Source of the DNA: Streptomyces sp. NRRL WC-3742
GTDB taxonomy: Bacteria; Actinomycetota; Actinomycetes; Streptomycetales; Streptomycetaceae
Direction: 5' to 3'
Assembly (NCBI RefSeq): GCF_000720635.1
Contig: NZ_JOCF01000004.1
Location: 62,001 to 126,000 of the forward strand
DNA length: 64,000 nt
Shown here: positions 8,288-17,054 of the stretch, in pieces
How positions within the stretch are numbered: position 1 is the first letter of the stretch
How the letters are laid out: each line of letters opens with the position of its first letter
Translations under genes and position numbers: made by a program
The notes under the pieces: generated by a model
Database searches by the model: none
What the model was told of the DNA's origin: nothing
Seen by the model: only the letters and a program-made list of their open reading frames with translations

Positions 8288-8887
8288 TCAGACCCCGGAC
8301 GGGATCCGCTTGGCCCGGCCCCGCACCTGAAGCGCCGTCACGATCTCCACCACCCCGAGGATCAGCAGCCAGCACCCGGCCAGCACGGTCAGCGCGGCGA
8401 TCGAACCGACCGGCCAGACCATCAGCAGCACACCGGCCAGCGTGTTCGCCACACCCGCGAACGCCTGCCAGCCGCGCGCCGGCATCATCGGGTCGGAGGC
8501 CGCGGCGGCGAGCTGGGTGATCCCCCGGAACAGCCACCCGATGCCGATCCACAGCGCCAGCAGCAGCAGCGACTGCACGGCGCTGCGAAAGCACAGCAGG
8601 CCCAGCATCACGCAGATCGCGCCGCTGATGAAGGCCATCACCCGCAGCGCCGTGCTCGCGTGGGTGCCGAACGCCGCGACCAACTGCACGACACCGGTCA
8701 CCAGCAGGTAGAGGCCGAACAGCACACCCACCACCAGCAGGGTCTGCCGCGGCCAGGCGAAGACGATGACCCCCAGGGCGAGCGAGGCGAGCCCGGCGGC
8801 CAGCAGCACCTGCCAGGCGGCCCTGGCGAGCCGCCCGAGCGGACCCTGAACCGGGGTGCCTTCGGGCGTGACGATCGGAGAGACCAC
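8288..8887 (-). CDS. HdeD/DUF308 family membrane protein
   Basis: 199 residues with six predicted membrane helices in three similar hairpins (for example LLAAGLASLALGVIVFAWP, LLLALWIGIGWLFRGITQL, TVLAGCWLLILGVVEIVTAL). This is the pattern of HdeD-type acid-resistance membrane proteins. The molecular role of the family is not settled. Start is a GTG with GAGGAG ten bases upstream. It is divergent from the TrkA/channel-like gene. Confidence 0.87.
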   Translation of the reverse strand: MVSPIVTPEGTPVQGPLGRLARAAWQVLLAAGLASLALGVIVFAWPRQTLLVVGVLFGLYLLVTGVVQLVAAFGTHASTALRVMAFISGAICVMLGLLCFRSAVQSLLLLALWIGIGWLFRGITQLAAAASDPMMPARGWQAFAGVANTLAGVLLMVWPVGSIAALTVLAGCWLLILGVVEIVTALQVRGRAKRIPSGV

Positions 8888-9089
8888 GGCGGCGAACTCC
8901 TCGAGGTGGGAGCGGACAGAGGACGAAACCCAGCCTCATCGCGGCACCGCCCGGCCGCCCGCCGGACTGCTCCGTCCGGGGGACGGCACCCGGGTCGCGC
9001 CGCTCGGGAGGTGCTGCCATATCGCTCCGGATGGGCGGTAGGTCTTCTGAACGCCATGTTCCATCCACCGGCGATCGATACCATCCGGT

Positions 9090-11042
9090 ATGACATCCGC
9101 AGGGTGGGGGACCCCGCCGGTCGAACCGATCAGCCAGCACTACATCGTGTGCGGGGGCAACGCCCTCGCCCACCGCCTCGTACTGGAGCTCGTCGAGCAC
9201 TACGAAGTCCCGGTCGTCGTCCTCGTCGCCGACCGCACCCGGGACCACGCGCCCCAGATCGCGCAACTGCCGGGCGTCTCGGCCGTCGTGGAGTACGCCA
9301 GCATCACCGAGGAGGCGCTGCGCGCCGTCTCCGTCACCACCGCCCGGGGCCTGGCCCTCGTCGAGGGCCGCGACCAGGAGAACATCCACGCGGCGCTCAG
9401 CGCCCAGGGCCACAACCCGGACCTGCGGATCGTCCTGCGGATGTTCAACCAGCGCCTCGGTGAGAACATCGAACGGCTCCTCAAGAACGGCGCAGCGCTC
9501 TCCGGTTCGGCCACCGCCGCCCCGGCCTTCGCGGCCGCAGCGCTCGGGCGGCCCAACTCGGTCGAGATCGAGGGGCAGTTCCTCTACGTCGCCTTCGACG
9601 AGGCCATCACCTCGGACCGGATCTGCGTGGTCGCCGACCACATCGACCGCCAGGACCTCAGCAAGATCCGCCTCATGCCGGAGGAGCAGGGCGCCTTCAA
9701 GGAGTTCCTGGAACTGGCCACCGAGTTCGGGGACGACGGGCCGGTCCGGCGCCCCGGCGGCGGCGCCGGACGGGTGCCGTCTCCACGCGCGGAGGAGGAG
9801 CCCGAGGCGGCTGCCGAAGCCGCACCCGATGGCGGCACCGACACCGGCGCCGACGCCGACGCCGACGCGGCTGCCGCTGCCGCTGCCGCTGTCGCGAGCG
9901 AGGAGAGCCCCGGCGGAGTGGCCGCGCTCCAGGCGCTGCCGATGGAGCCGAGCGAGGCGATCAGCTGGGTGCAGCGGGTCAAGTGGCGGGCCTTCGACAC
10001 CCTGCGCTTCCTCACCAGCGCCCGGCTGCGGGTGGTGCTGCTGATCGCCCTCGCCGCCGTGATGCTGGCCTTCGGCCTGCTCTGGTACCTCAACCGGGAC
10101 TTCGGCTGGACGGTCTACGTCTCGCTGCTCGACCTGGCGGGCGCGGCCCAGCCCGACCAGCTCACCGACGTCGCCAACGGGACGGGCACCGGCGGGCTCC
10201 CGCAGCGGATCGCCCAGGTGGTGATCACGCTGTGCGGGATCACCTTCGCGCCGGTCGCCACCGCCATCGCGGTCGAGGTGCTCGGCTCGAAGCGGCGCGG
10301 ACTGCCGCGCAACCCGGGGGCCGGCACCCGCGACCACGTGATCGTCGTGGGCCTCGGCAACCTCGGCACCCGCATCGCGGAACAGCTGCACGGGCTGGGG
10401 GTTCCCGTGGTTGGCGTGGAGCGCGACCCCCAGGCGCGCGGCATCGCGGCCCTGCGGTCGCTGGGCCTTCCGGTCGTGGTGGGCGACGGGCCGTTCGAGG
10501 ACCAGCTGGGCCGGGCCCGGCTGCGGCACAGCCGGGCGGTGGTCGCCGTCAGCGGCGACGACGCCACCAACGTCGAGGCGGCGCTGGAGGCCCGGCACGG
10601 CAACCCGTCCGTACGGGTCGTGGTGCGGCTGTTCGACGACGACTTCGCCCGGCACTTCTACGCCACGCTGGACGACGCGGCCTCCCGCTCGGTCTCCTAC
10701 CTGGCCGCTCCCGCCTTCGCCGCCGCCCTGATGGGACGTGAGGTGCGCGGGACGCTCTCGGTGTTCCGGCACGCGCTGCTGGTCGCCCAACTGACCGTGG
10801 AGGACGGCAGCGGGCTGATCGGCATGAACCGGCACGACCTGGAGGACCCGGGCGGCGTGCGGGTGATCGCCGTCGGCTTCGCCCGCAACCCCCGGCTGAA
10901 CTGGAAGTTCGCCGACCGCACCCGCCGACTCGGCCCGGGTGACCGGATCGTGGTCGCCGCCACCCGCAGCGGGCTCGCGCGGATCAACACCGCGCTGGTG
11001 GAGGAGGCCGACGGTCCTCCTCGGGTGACGAGCGACGGGTGA
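9090..11042 (+). CDS. TrkA-N / ion-channel-like protein with two NAD-binding domains
   Basis: 650 residues. A Rossmann TrkA-N domain (HYIVCGGNALAHRL, ~17-150) is followed by an acidic/Ala-rich linker (~225-280), TM1 (~313-332), a pore-loop-like segment, TM2 (~377-395), and a second TrkA-N/TrkA-C unit starting HVIVVGLGNLGTRIAEQL (~416 onward). The layout resembles RCK-gated potassium channels, but where a TVGYGD filter is expected there is AGAAQPD, so potassium selectivity is doubtful. It probably senses NAD(H) or another nucleotide and gates ion flux. The stop TGA is the first three bases of heptad array A2. Confidence 0.85.
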   Translation: MTSAGWGTPPVEPISQHYIVCGGNALAHRLVLELVEHYEVPVVVLVADRTRDHAPQIAQLPGVSAVVEYASITEEALRAVSVTTARGLALVEGRDQENIHAALSAQGHNPDLRIVLRMFNQRLGENIERLLKNGAALSGSATAAPAFAAAALGRPNSVEIEGQFLYVAFDEAITSDRICVVADHIDRQDLSKIRLMPEEQGAFKEFLELATEFGDDGPVRRPGGGAGRVPSPRAEEEPEAAAEAAPDGGTDTGADADADAAAAAAAAVASEESPGGVAALQALPMEPSEAISWVQRVKWRAFDTLRFLTSARLRVVLLIALAAVMLAFGLLWYLNRDFGWTVYVSLLDLAGAAQPDQLTDVANGTGTGGLPQRIAQVVITLCGITFAPVATAIAVEVLGSKRRGLPRNPGAGTRDHVIVVGLGNLGTRIAEQLHGLGVPVVGVERDPQARGIAALRSLGLPVVVGDGPFEDQLGRARLRHSRAVVAVSGDDATNVEAALEARHGNPSVRVVVRLFDDDFARHFYATLDDAASRSVSYLAAPAFAAALMGREVRGTLSVFRHALLVAQLTVEDGSGLIGMNRHDLEDPGGVRVIAVGFARNPRLNWKFADRTRRLGPGDRIVVAATRSGLARINTALVEEADGPPRVTSDG

Positions 11043-11152
11043 CAGCTGACAGCTGACAGCGAACGAACGACAGCGAACGGATCACAGATTTCACCATCTG
11101 AAATCTGTGATCCGTTCGCTGTCCTCTGTGCGCCGTCCGGCGCCCGCCGTCA
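11040..11152. repeat. Heptad array A2 with perfect 25-bp hairpin
   Basis: The array fills the gap between two convergent genes. On the plus strand it starts on the TGA stop at 11040 (units TGACAGC, TGACAGC and so on). On the minus strand it starts on the TGA stop at 11152. The two arms meet in a perfect 25-bp stem (11069-11093 with 11099-11123) with loop CCATC. Seven to eight units can be read from each stop without losing the 7-bp phase. A likely bidirectional terminator. Confidence 0.92.
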
Positions 11153-11935
11153 GCGGTTCTCGAACTTCGGCGCCCGCTTCTCCGCGAACGCCGCCATGCC
11201 TTCCTTCTGGTCGGCGGTGGCGAACGCCGCGTGGAAGAGCCGGCGCTCGAAGCGCACACCCTCGGCGAGCGTGGTCTCGAAGGCGCGGTTGACGCTCTCC
11301 TTCATCATGATCGCCGCCGGGGCGGACATCGCCGCGACGGTCTCGGCGGTGGCCAGCGCCTCCTCCAGCAGCTGGTCGGCCGGGACGACCCGCGACACCA
11401 GGCCGGCCCGCTCGGCCTCCTCGGCGCCCATCATCCGGCCGGTCAGGCACAGCTCCATCGCCTTGGCCTTGCCGATCGCCCGGGTCAGGCGCTGCGAGCC
11501 GCCGATGCCGGGGATGACACCGAGCTTGATCTCCGGCTGGCCGAACTTCGCGGTGTCCGCCGCCAGCAGGATGTCGCACAGCATCGCCAGCTCGCAGCCG
11601 CCGCCCAGGGCGAACCCGGCCACGGCCGCCACCACGGGCTTGCGCAGCGCGCCGAGCCGGTCCCAGGGGCCCAGCCAGTCGTCCAGGTAGACGTCGGGGA
11701 ACGCGTTGCCCTGCATCTCCTTGATGTCGGCGCCGGCGGCGAACGCCTTCTCCGAACCGGTGATCACCAGACAGCCGATCTCCGGGTCCCGGTCGAACGC
11801 GGTCGCCGCGGCGACGACCTCGTTCATCAGCTGCGTGTTCAGCGCGTTCAGCGCCTTCGGGCGGTTGAGCGTGATCACGCCCACCCGGCCCTTGCGCTCG
11901 ACCAGGATCGTCTCGTAGGTCTCGGTCTCGGTCAT
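11150..11935 (-). CDS. Enoyl-CoA hydratase (crotonase family)
   Basis: 261 residues. It has the crotonase oxyanion-hole segments [12 protein letters not shown] and [12 protein letters not shown], and the catalytic Glu region ([25 protein letters not shown]). It should hydrate 2-trans-enoyl-CoA thioesters in beta-oxidation or branched-chain amino-acid breakdown. The ATG at 11935 ([10 protein letters not shown]) has GGGAG upstream; the longer reading has an Arg-rich non-conserved N-terminus. It follows a 3-hydroxyisobutyryl-CoA hydrolase gene on the same strand. Its stop codon is part of heptad array A2. Confidence 0.93.
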   Translation of the reverse strand: MTETETYETILVERKGRVGVITLNRPKALNALNTQLMNEVVAAATAFDRDPEIGCLVITGSEKAFAAGADIKEMQGNAFPDVYLDDWLGPWDRLGALRKPVVAAVAGFALGGGCELAMLCDILLAADTAKFGQPEIKLGVIPGIGGSQRLTRAIGKAKAMELCLTGRMMGAEEAERAGLVSRVVPADQLLEEALATAETVAAMSAPAAIMMKESVNRAFETTLAEGVRFERRLFHAAFATADQKEGMAAFAEKRAPKFENR

Positions 11936-12086
11936 CGCCGTCGACTCCCATTCCGCTGCTCGGCGCCGCACGGGCGCGCCCTGACCACCCGAGGATCTAC
12001 GACGTGCCCCGCCTCGCGCCAGTCTTGGCATGCGAGACGACGATCACCAGATCACCGGGGCTCGAGGGCGAGGGCCTCGCCGGGCC

Positions 12087-13178
12087 TCAGGGCCGGGCAG
12101 CGTCCAGGCCCAACCCGCCGTCCGGGCGGGGCGCGAAGAAGCGCTCGACGTCCGCGTCCGTCACCTCGGCGAGCGAACCGGGCGACCAGTGCGGATCGCG
12201 GTCCTTGTCGATCACCTGGGCGCGGATGCCCTCGACCAGGTCGTGACCCTCCAGGGCGGCGCAGGAGATCCGGTACTCCTGGTCGAGCACCGCCTCCAGC
12301 GAGGGGAGTGTACGGGCCCGGCGCAGCGCGGCCAGGGCGGCCTTGACGGCGGTGGGGGAGTTCCCGAGCAGCTGCCCGGCGGCCTCCTTGGCCTCCGCCA
12401 CACCGGAGTCGAGCAGCCGCTCGGTGATCTCCTCGACGGTGTCTGCCGCGTAACACGCGTCGATCCAGGCGCGCTTGGCGGCGAGCGGGGCCTCGGGCGC
12501 GGGTTCGGCGTGCGCGGCGACGGCCTCCCGGACGGCGGCGGCGGGTTCGGCGTCACCGTCCAGGGCGCGGGCCAGCGCGTCGAGCAGCCCGGGCACCCGG
12601 GCGGAGGGCACGAAGTGGTCGGCGAAGCCGCACAGCAGCGCGTCGCCGGGGGCCATCGAGGCGGAGGCGAGCCCGAGGTGGGTGCCCAACTCGCCGGGGG
12701 CGAGGGCGAGCAGGCGGCTGCCGCCGACGTCCGGGACGAGGCCGATGCGGGTCTCGGGCATGGCGACGGTGGAGCGCTCGGTGACGATCCGCACCGCCCC
12801 GTGGGCGGACAGGCCGACGCCGCCGCCCATGGTGATGCCGTCCATGACCGCCAGGTACGGCTTCGGGTAGTGCGCGATCAGGGAGTTGAGCCGGTACTCG
12901 TCGCGGAAGAACGCCCGCATGCCGGCCCCGCCGGCCTTGGCGTCCTCGTGCATGGCGCGGATGTCGGCGCCCGCGCAGAGGCCGCGCTCGCCCGCGCCGG
13001 TGAGCGCGACGGCGCGCACCCGGTCGTCCTCGGCCCAGGTGTCGAGGGCGGTGCGGACGGCCGTGATCATGCCGTGGGTCAGGGAGTTGAGCGCGCGGGG
13101 GCGGTTCAGCACGATCCGTCCGAGCCCGCCGTCCAGGTGGGTCAGGACCTCCGGCGCCTGCTCCGGCTGTGCGCTCAT
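12087..13178 (-). CDS. 3-hydroxyisobutyryl-CoA hydrolase (HIBCH-like)
   Basis: 363 residues, a crotonase-superfamily protein with the longer C-terminus of HIBCH. Motifs are LCAGADIRAMHED, MDGITMGGGVGLSAHG, MPETRIGLVPDVGGS and the C-terminal EYRISCAALEGHDLVEGIRAQVIDKD in which the family places substrate-binding residues. The reaction releases free 3-hydroxyisobutyrate in valine catabolism. It lies 150 bp upstream of an enoyl-CoA hydratase gene, so the pair may supply two consecutive steps. GGGAG precedes the ATG. Confidence 0.88.
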   Translation of the reverse strand: MSAQPEQAPEVLTHLDGGLGRIVLNRPRALNSLTHGMITAVRTALDTWAEDDRVRAVALTGAGERGLCAGADIRAMHEDAKAGGAGMRAFFRDEYRLNSLIAHYPKPYLAVMDGITMGGGVGLSAHGAVRIVTERSTVAMPETRIGLVPDVGGSRLLALAPGELGTHLGLASASMAPGDALLCGFADHFVPSARVPGLLDALARALDGDAEPAAAVREAVAAHAEPAPEAPLAAKRAWIDACYAADTVEEITERLLDSGVAEAKEAAGQLLGNSPTAVKAALAALRRARTLPSLEAVLDQEYRISCAALEGHDLVEGIRAQVIDKDRDPHWSPGSLAEVTDADVERFFAPRPDGGLGLDAARP

Positions 13179-13257
13179 CCGTCCGCTCCCGTCCCTCGGT
13201 GGCGGCGGCCGGGCGGCCGCCGCGCTCCACCGTACCGGGGGCGGCGGGCGGGGGTGA

Positions 13258-13950
13258 TCACGGGGACGGCCAGACCTGGAGGGCCAGTTCGGCGGTGCGG
13301 GCCAGGTCGTCGGCGGTGGCGCCGTCGCGGGCCTGCTGGGACATGCCCTGGATCACCGTGGCGAAGTAGCGGGCGAGGGCGGACGGGTCGGCGTCCGGGG
13401 GGAGTTCGCCGTCCTGCCGGGCGGTGTGCAGCCGGGCCTCGAAGATCCGCAGGTTGGCGTTGCGCAGGTCGCGCAGCCGCGTCTGGACCTCGGCGTCCTG
13501 GACGGAGACGTTGGTCGCCGCGCTGATGACCAGGCAGCCGGCCGGGTGGGCCGGGTCCGCGTAGACGGTGGCGGTCTCGCGCAGGAGGCGGAAGAAGGCG
13601 GCGCGGGCGGTGGGCTCCTCGGCCAGGGCCGCGCCGAGGAACGACCCGACGGGGGAGTTGCCGTACTCCCGGACGACCTCCTCGAAGAGGGTGCGCTTGT
13701 CGCCGAACGCGGCGTACAGGCTGCCGGGGCGGATGCCCATGGCGGCAGTCAGGTCGCTGACGGAGGTGGCCTCGTAGCCGCGTTCCCAGAACAGCAGGGT
13801 CGCCGCTGCCAGCGCCTCGGCGCGGTCGAAGGCCGGCGGCCGGCCGCGCCGGGCCGGCTGGGCGGGCCGGGCCTGCTGGGCCGGTTGGGCCGGCAGGTCG
13901 GCGGTGGCAGCCGGTGCGGGCGGGGTCGTCGGGCGGGTCTTCTCGGCCAT
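13258..13950 (-). CDS. TetR/AcrR family repressor
   Basis: 230 residues. After a Pro/Ala-rich N-terminal tail, an HTH lies at ~43-90 (EALAAATLLFWERGYEATSV, MGIRPGSLYAAFGDKRTLF). The rest is an all-helical ligand domain. It is divergent from an SDR gene, and two palindromic GAGC/GCTC sites lie between them. It most likely represses itself and the SDR gene; the ligand is unknown. Confidence 0.92.
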   Translation of the reverse strand: MAEKTRPTTPPAPAATADLPAQPAQQARPAQPARRGRPPAFDRAEALAAATLLFWERGYEATSVSDLTAAMGIRPGSLYAAFGDKRTLFEEVVREYGNSPVGSFLGAALAEEPTARAAFFRLLRETATVYADPAHPAGCLVISAATNVSVQDAEVQTRLRDLRNANLRIFEARLHTARQDGELPPDADPSALARYFATVIQGMSQQARDGATADDLARTAELALQVWPSP

Positions 13951-13960
13951 GCCGAAATTT

Positions 13961-13976
13961 TAGAGCAGTCGCTCAA
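13961..13976. promoter_or_regulatory. TetR operator O1 (imperfect palindrome)
   Basis: TAGAGCAGTCGCTCAA contains GAGC-N4-GCTC and lies 11 bp upstream of the TetR start codon. It matches the second site 47 bp away (O2) at the half-sites. Confidence 0.7.
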
Positions 13977-14007
13977 GAAGTGGGCGGCGCGTGTGCTAGC
14001 TTCTTTC

Positions 14008-14023
14008 TTGAGCGATCACTCAA
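14008..14023. promoter_or_regulatory. TetR operator O2
   Basis: TTGAGCGATCACTCAA is a 14/16 palindrome typical of TetR-family operators, and its TTGAG overlaps a likely -35 region of the SDR gene (start 14069). Confidence 0.78.
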
Positions 14024-14068
14024 TAAATGAGTGGCGACGCGAACGACGCGAACAGGGAGGGGCAGGCC

Positions 14069-14839
14069 ATGACCGGGCGTGCACTGGAGGGCAGGACGGC
14101 GCTGGTCACCGGCGGTAGCCGGGGGATCGGACGGGCCATCGCGGAGCGGCTGGGCCGGGACGGCGCCGTCGTCGCGGTGGGCTACGCGCGGGAGAAGGAG
14201 GCGGCCGCCGAGGTGGTCGAGGCCATCCGCGCGGCGGGCGGCCGGGCGTTCGCGCTGCCCGCCGCGCTCGGGTGGCACGGCGACGCCGCCGCGCTCTGGG
14301 AGGCGTTCGACGAGCGGATCGGCGAGCACACGCCCACCGGGGGCGTGGACATCATCGTGAACAACGCCGGGATCGGGCGCAGCGCCGACCTCGCGAGCCT
14401 GACCGAGGAGGGCTTCGACGAGGTGTTCGCGGTCAACGTCCGCGCGCCGTTCTTCATCGTCAAGCACGGGCTGGCGCGGCTGCGCGACGGCGGCCGGATC
14501 ATCAACATCTCCAGCGGCCTGGCCCGCATAGCCATGCCGGAGGTCATGGCCTACGGTTCGACGAAGGGCGCGCTCGACACCTTCACGCTCAACCTGGCCA
14601 AGGAGCTCGGGCCGCGCGGCATCACCGTCAACTCGGTGGCTCCCGGCATCGTCGACACCGACAACACGAGCTGGCTGCACGGGGACCAGGAGGCCGCCGC
14701 CTGGGCCGCCTCGGTCTCCGCGTTCGGCCGCGTCGGGCAGCCGGAGGACATCGCGGGCGTGGTGGCCTTCCTCGCCTCGGACGACGCCCGCTGGGTCTCC
14801 GGCCGGGTCGTCGACGCCACCGGCGGGTCGGCGCTGTAG
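14069..14839 (+). CDS. Short-chain dehydrogenase/reductase
   Basis: 256 residues. It has the Rossmann motif TGGSRGIGRA near the N-terminus, NNAGIG, and the catalytic Ser-Tyr-Lys set (SSGLARIAMPEVMAYGSTKG; YxxxK). The C-terminal GRVVDATGGSAL is the usual SDR end. It is an NAD(P)H-dependent oxidoreductase of unknown substrate. The ATG at 14069 has GGGAGGGG upstream and is preferred over 14027. It is regulated, most likely, by the divergent TetR through two visible operators. Confidence 0.92.
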   Translation: MTGRALEGRTALVTGGSRGIGRAIAERLGRDGAVVAVGYAREKEAAAEVVEAIRAAGGRAFALPAALGWHGDAAALWEAFDERIGEHTPTGGVDIIVNNAGIGRSADLASLTEEGFDEVFAVNVRAPFFIVKHGLARLRDGGRIINISSGLARIAMPEVMAYGSTKGALDTFTLNLAKELGPRGITVNSVAPGIVDTDNTSWLHGDQEAAAWAASVSAFGRVGQPEDIAGVVAFLASDDARWVSGRVVDATGGSAL

Positions 14840-14845
14840 CGAAGG

Positions 14846-14955
14846 GCGGAAACGGCGAACAGCTCACAGCTGACAGATGATGAAATCCGTCAGCTGTGAG
14901 CTGTTCTCTGAAATCTGTCAGCCGTCAGCCGTCAGCCGTCGGTTGTCAGCCGTCA
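14846..14955. repeat. Heptad array A3 with 18-bp hairpin
   Basis: It lies between convergent SDR and fumarylacetoacetase genes. From the minus-strand TGA stop at 14955, about ten 7-bp units (TGACGGC, TGACAAC, CGACGGC and so on) follow in perfect phase. A perfect 18-bp stem joins 14857-14874 and 14889-14906. The SDR side ends in TAG and is not in phase. The last bases of the fumarylacetoacetase gene belong to the array. Confidence 0.9.
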
Positions 14956-16185
14956 GCCGACGACCCGACCCGCCACCTCGCCGAACCCGACGACCGCCCC
15001 GCCGGCCCCCGGAGCGGTGGCGGTGATCACGACCTCGTCCCCGTCCTCCAGGAACGTGCGCGTCGTCCCGTCCGCGAGCTTGAGCGGCTCCTCGCCGTTC
15101 CAGGTCAGCTCGATCAGCGCACCCCGGGTGTCCACCTCCGGCCCGCTGACCGTGCCCGAGGCGAACAGGTCGCCCGTGCGCAGCGAGGCGCCGTTGACGG
15201 TCATGTGGGTGAGCTGCTGCTGCGCCGTCCAGTACATGGTGGCGAACGGCGGGCGCGAGACGGTGTGCCCGTTGAGCCGGACCTCCATGGCCAGGTCCAG
15301 GCCCCACGGCTCGCGGCCGCGGTCGTCCAGGTACGGCAGCGGCTCGACGTCGCGCGCCGGCGGGGTGACCCGGGCGTGGCGCAGCGCGTCCAGCGGCACG
15401 ATCCACGGCGAGATCGAGGTCGCGAAGGACTTGCCGAGGAACGGGCCGAGCGGCACGTACTCCCACGCCTGGATGTCGCGCGCCGACCAGTCGTTGAGCA
15501 GGCAGACGCCGAACACGTGCTGCTCGAAGTCGTCCAGAGTCACCGGCCGCCCCAGCTGGGAGGGGGCGCCGACGACGAAGCCGACCTCGGCCTCGATGTC
15601 CAGGCGCCGGCTCGGCCCGAAGCTCGGCGCGGCGTCCGAGGGGGCCTTGCGCTGGCCGTGCGGGCGCACCACCGGCGTGCCGGAGACGACCACCGTGCCG
15701 GCCCGGCCGTGGTAACCGATCGGCAGGTGCTTCCAGTTGGGCGTCAGCGGCTCCGAGCCCGGTCGGAAGATCCGCCCGAGGTTGGTGGCGTGGTGCTCGG
15801 AGGCGTAGAAGTCGACGTAGTCGGCGACCTCGAACGGCAGGTGCAGTTCCACCTCGCCGACGGGCAGCAGCGCGCCGGTGAGCGCCTCGCGGTAGGACTC
15901 GTCCGTCAGCCAGGCGGTGAGGTCCGCGCGCACCTGGGTCCAGGCCGAACGCCCGGCCGCCATCAGCGGGTTGAGCGAGTCGGCGTCCAGGAGGACGGAC
16001 GGCGCCCCGGCGGCGCGGGCGGCGGCCCCGGCGTCGAGGACGAAGTCGCCCACGCGCACGCCGATCCGCCGCTGCCCGGGCCGGTCGGCGGCGGTGAACA
16101 CGCCGTACGGCAGGTTGTGCACGCCGAACGGCGAGTCCTGGGCGCTGACGAGCCAGCTGCGGGGGCTGCTGGGGGTGGTGCTCAA
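14953..16185 (-). CDS. fahA: Fumarylacetoacetase
   Basis: 410 residues. It has the FAH N-terminal domain (PFGVHNLPYGVF) and a C-terminal domain with the metal ligands: Asp in DFYASEHHATNLGR, the Glu pair in LDIEAEVGFVVG, and Asp in LLNDWSARDIQAWEY. It hydrolyses fumarylacetoacetate to fumarate and acetoacetate (EC 3.7.1.2), the last step of tyrosine catabolism. The start is a TTG at 16185 preceded by AGGAGG; it overlaps the stop of the upstream gene as TTGA, so translation is probably coupled. Confidence 0.94.
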   Translation of the reverse strand: MSTTPSSPRSWLVSAQDSPFGVHNLPYGVFTAADRPGQRRIGVRVGDFVLDAGAAARAAGAPSVLLDADSLNPLMAAGRSAWTQVRADLTAWLTDESYREALTGALLPVGEVELHLPFEVADYVDFYASEHHATNLGRIFRPGSEPLTPNWKHLPIGYHGRAGTVVVSGTPVVRPHGQRKAPSDAAPSFGPSRRLDIEAEVGFVVGAPSQLGRPVTLDDFEQHVFGVCLLNDWSARDIQAWEYVPLGPFLGKSFATSISPWIVPLDALRHARVTPPARDVEPLPYLDDRGREPWGLDLAMEVRLNGHTVSRPPFATMYWTAQQQLTHMTVNGASLRTGDLFASGTVSGPEVDTRGALIELTWNGEEPLKLADGTTRTFLEDGDEVVITATAPGAGGAVVGFGEVAGRVVG

Positions 16186-17054
16186 CGGTCCTCCTGGGGC
16201 AGTGGACTGGCCGGCAGCAGGCCGAGCGAGGCCAGGTCGGCCAGCGGTTCGGCGATGCTGCAGGTGCCGAACGCGGTGAACGAGTCGCGGATCACCGTAA
16301 CCTGACGATCGGTCAGTGTACGGACGGCCTTGGCCAGTACCTCGCCGTCGCGCTCCGCGAGCACCTCGGTCGCCACGGCCGGGTCGCTCTCCCGCGCGGC
16401 CAGCAGCACGTTCAGGAAGCCGTGGTGCTCGAAGCCCGTCGTCGCGTCGGTGTGCCGGACGGCGTTGTGCAGCCCGGCCGTGCACTTGTACGCCAGGCCG
16501 CGCCGCGCGCAGCCGGTGAGGAAGGCCGCCAGCTCCTCCTCGTCGGGGAACGCGTCGGCGACCAGCCCGCCGGTGCGGAACTTCGCCCGGTAGCGGCTGC
16601 CGGCGATCAGGTCCAGTGCCGCCTCCAGCCCTTCCCCGCGCAGGAGTTCGCGCGGCAGCTCGACGGCTGCGGGAATCTCCGGCGCCAGCAGGCGGTCCAG
16701 TTCGGCGAGGGCGCCGGCCGCGTCGCGGGTGGCCAGCTCCACGCCGGCCACCTCGAAGGGCGCGGCGGCGGCGAGCGCCGGGGCCAGCTCCGTACTGCCC
16801 CCCGGCAGTACGAGCCCGACCCGTAGCGGCTGCTCGCCCGCCGCCGCCGCGGTCAACTCGTCCAGCCGGCCCGCTCCGCACAGGAGCGGCCCGACGGACT
16901 CGGCGTACCAGGCCGCCCGGTGGGCGCGGTGCGCGGGCACCGCCTCGGCGACCGGCAGGTTCCCCGGTGGGAACACCGCCGCGTCGTCGAAGAGCCCGCG
17001 GAAGAGCCCGGGAATCACCGAAGCGGCGGGGTTCGCGGAGGTCGCGGAGCTCAT
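16182..17054 (-). CDS. Conserved protein of unknown function in homogentisate operon
   Basis: 290 residues, not assigned. Recognisable stretches are PGLFRGLFDDAAVFPPGN near the N-terminus, then RYRAKFRTGG and LAYKCTAGLHNAVRH (~185-230). Evenly spaced beta-alpha units with basic residues at strand ends suggest a TIM-barrel-like enzyme, but this is inference. Its ATG overlaps the homogentisate dioxygenase stop (ATGA) and its stop overlaps the fumarylacetoacetase start, so it is co-translated with the pathway. No maleylacetoacetate isomerase gene is seen in the operon, so a role at that step is a testable idea. Confidence 0.88.
   Translation of the reverse strand: MSSATSANPAASVIPGLFRGLFDDAAVFPPGNLPVAEAVPAHRAHRAAWYAESVGPLLCGAGRLDELTAAAAGEQPLRVGLVLPGGSTELAPALAAAAPFEVAGVELATRDAAGALAELDRLLAPEIPAAVELPRELLRGEGLEAALDLIAGSRYRAKFRTGGLVADAFPDEEELAAFLTGCARRGLAYKCTAGLHNAVRHTDATTGFEHHGFLNVLLAARESDPAVATEVLAERDGEVLAKAVRTLTDRQVTVIRDSFTAFGTCSIAEPLADLASLGLLPASPLPQEDR

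Noticed and set aside
16185..16881. 642-residue reading of fumarylacetoacetase
   Set aside because: Upstream part is out of frame with the real unknown gene; TTG at 16185 with AGGAGG fits the family length.
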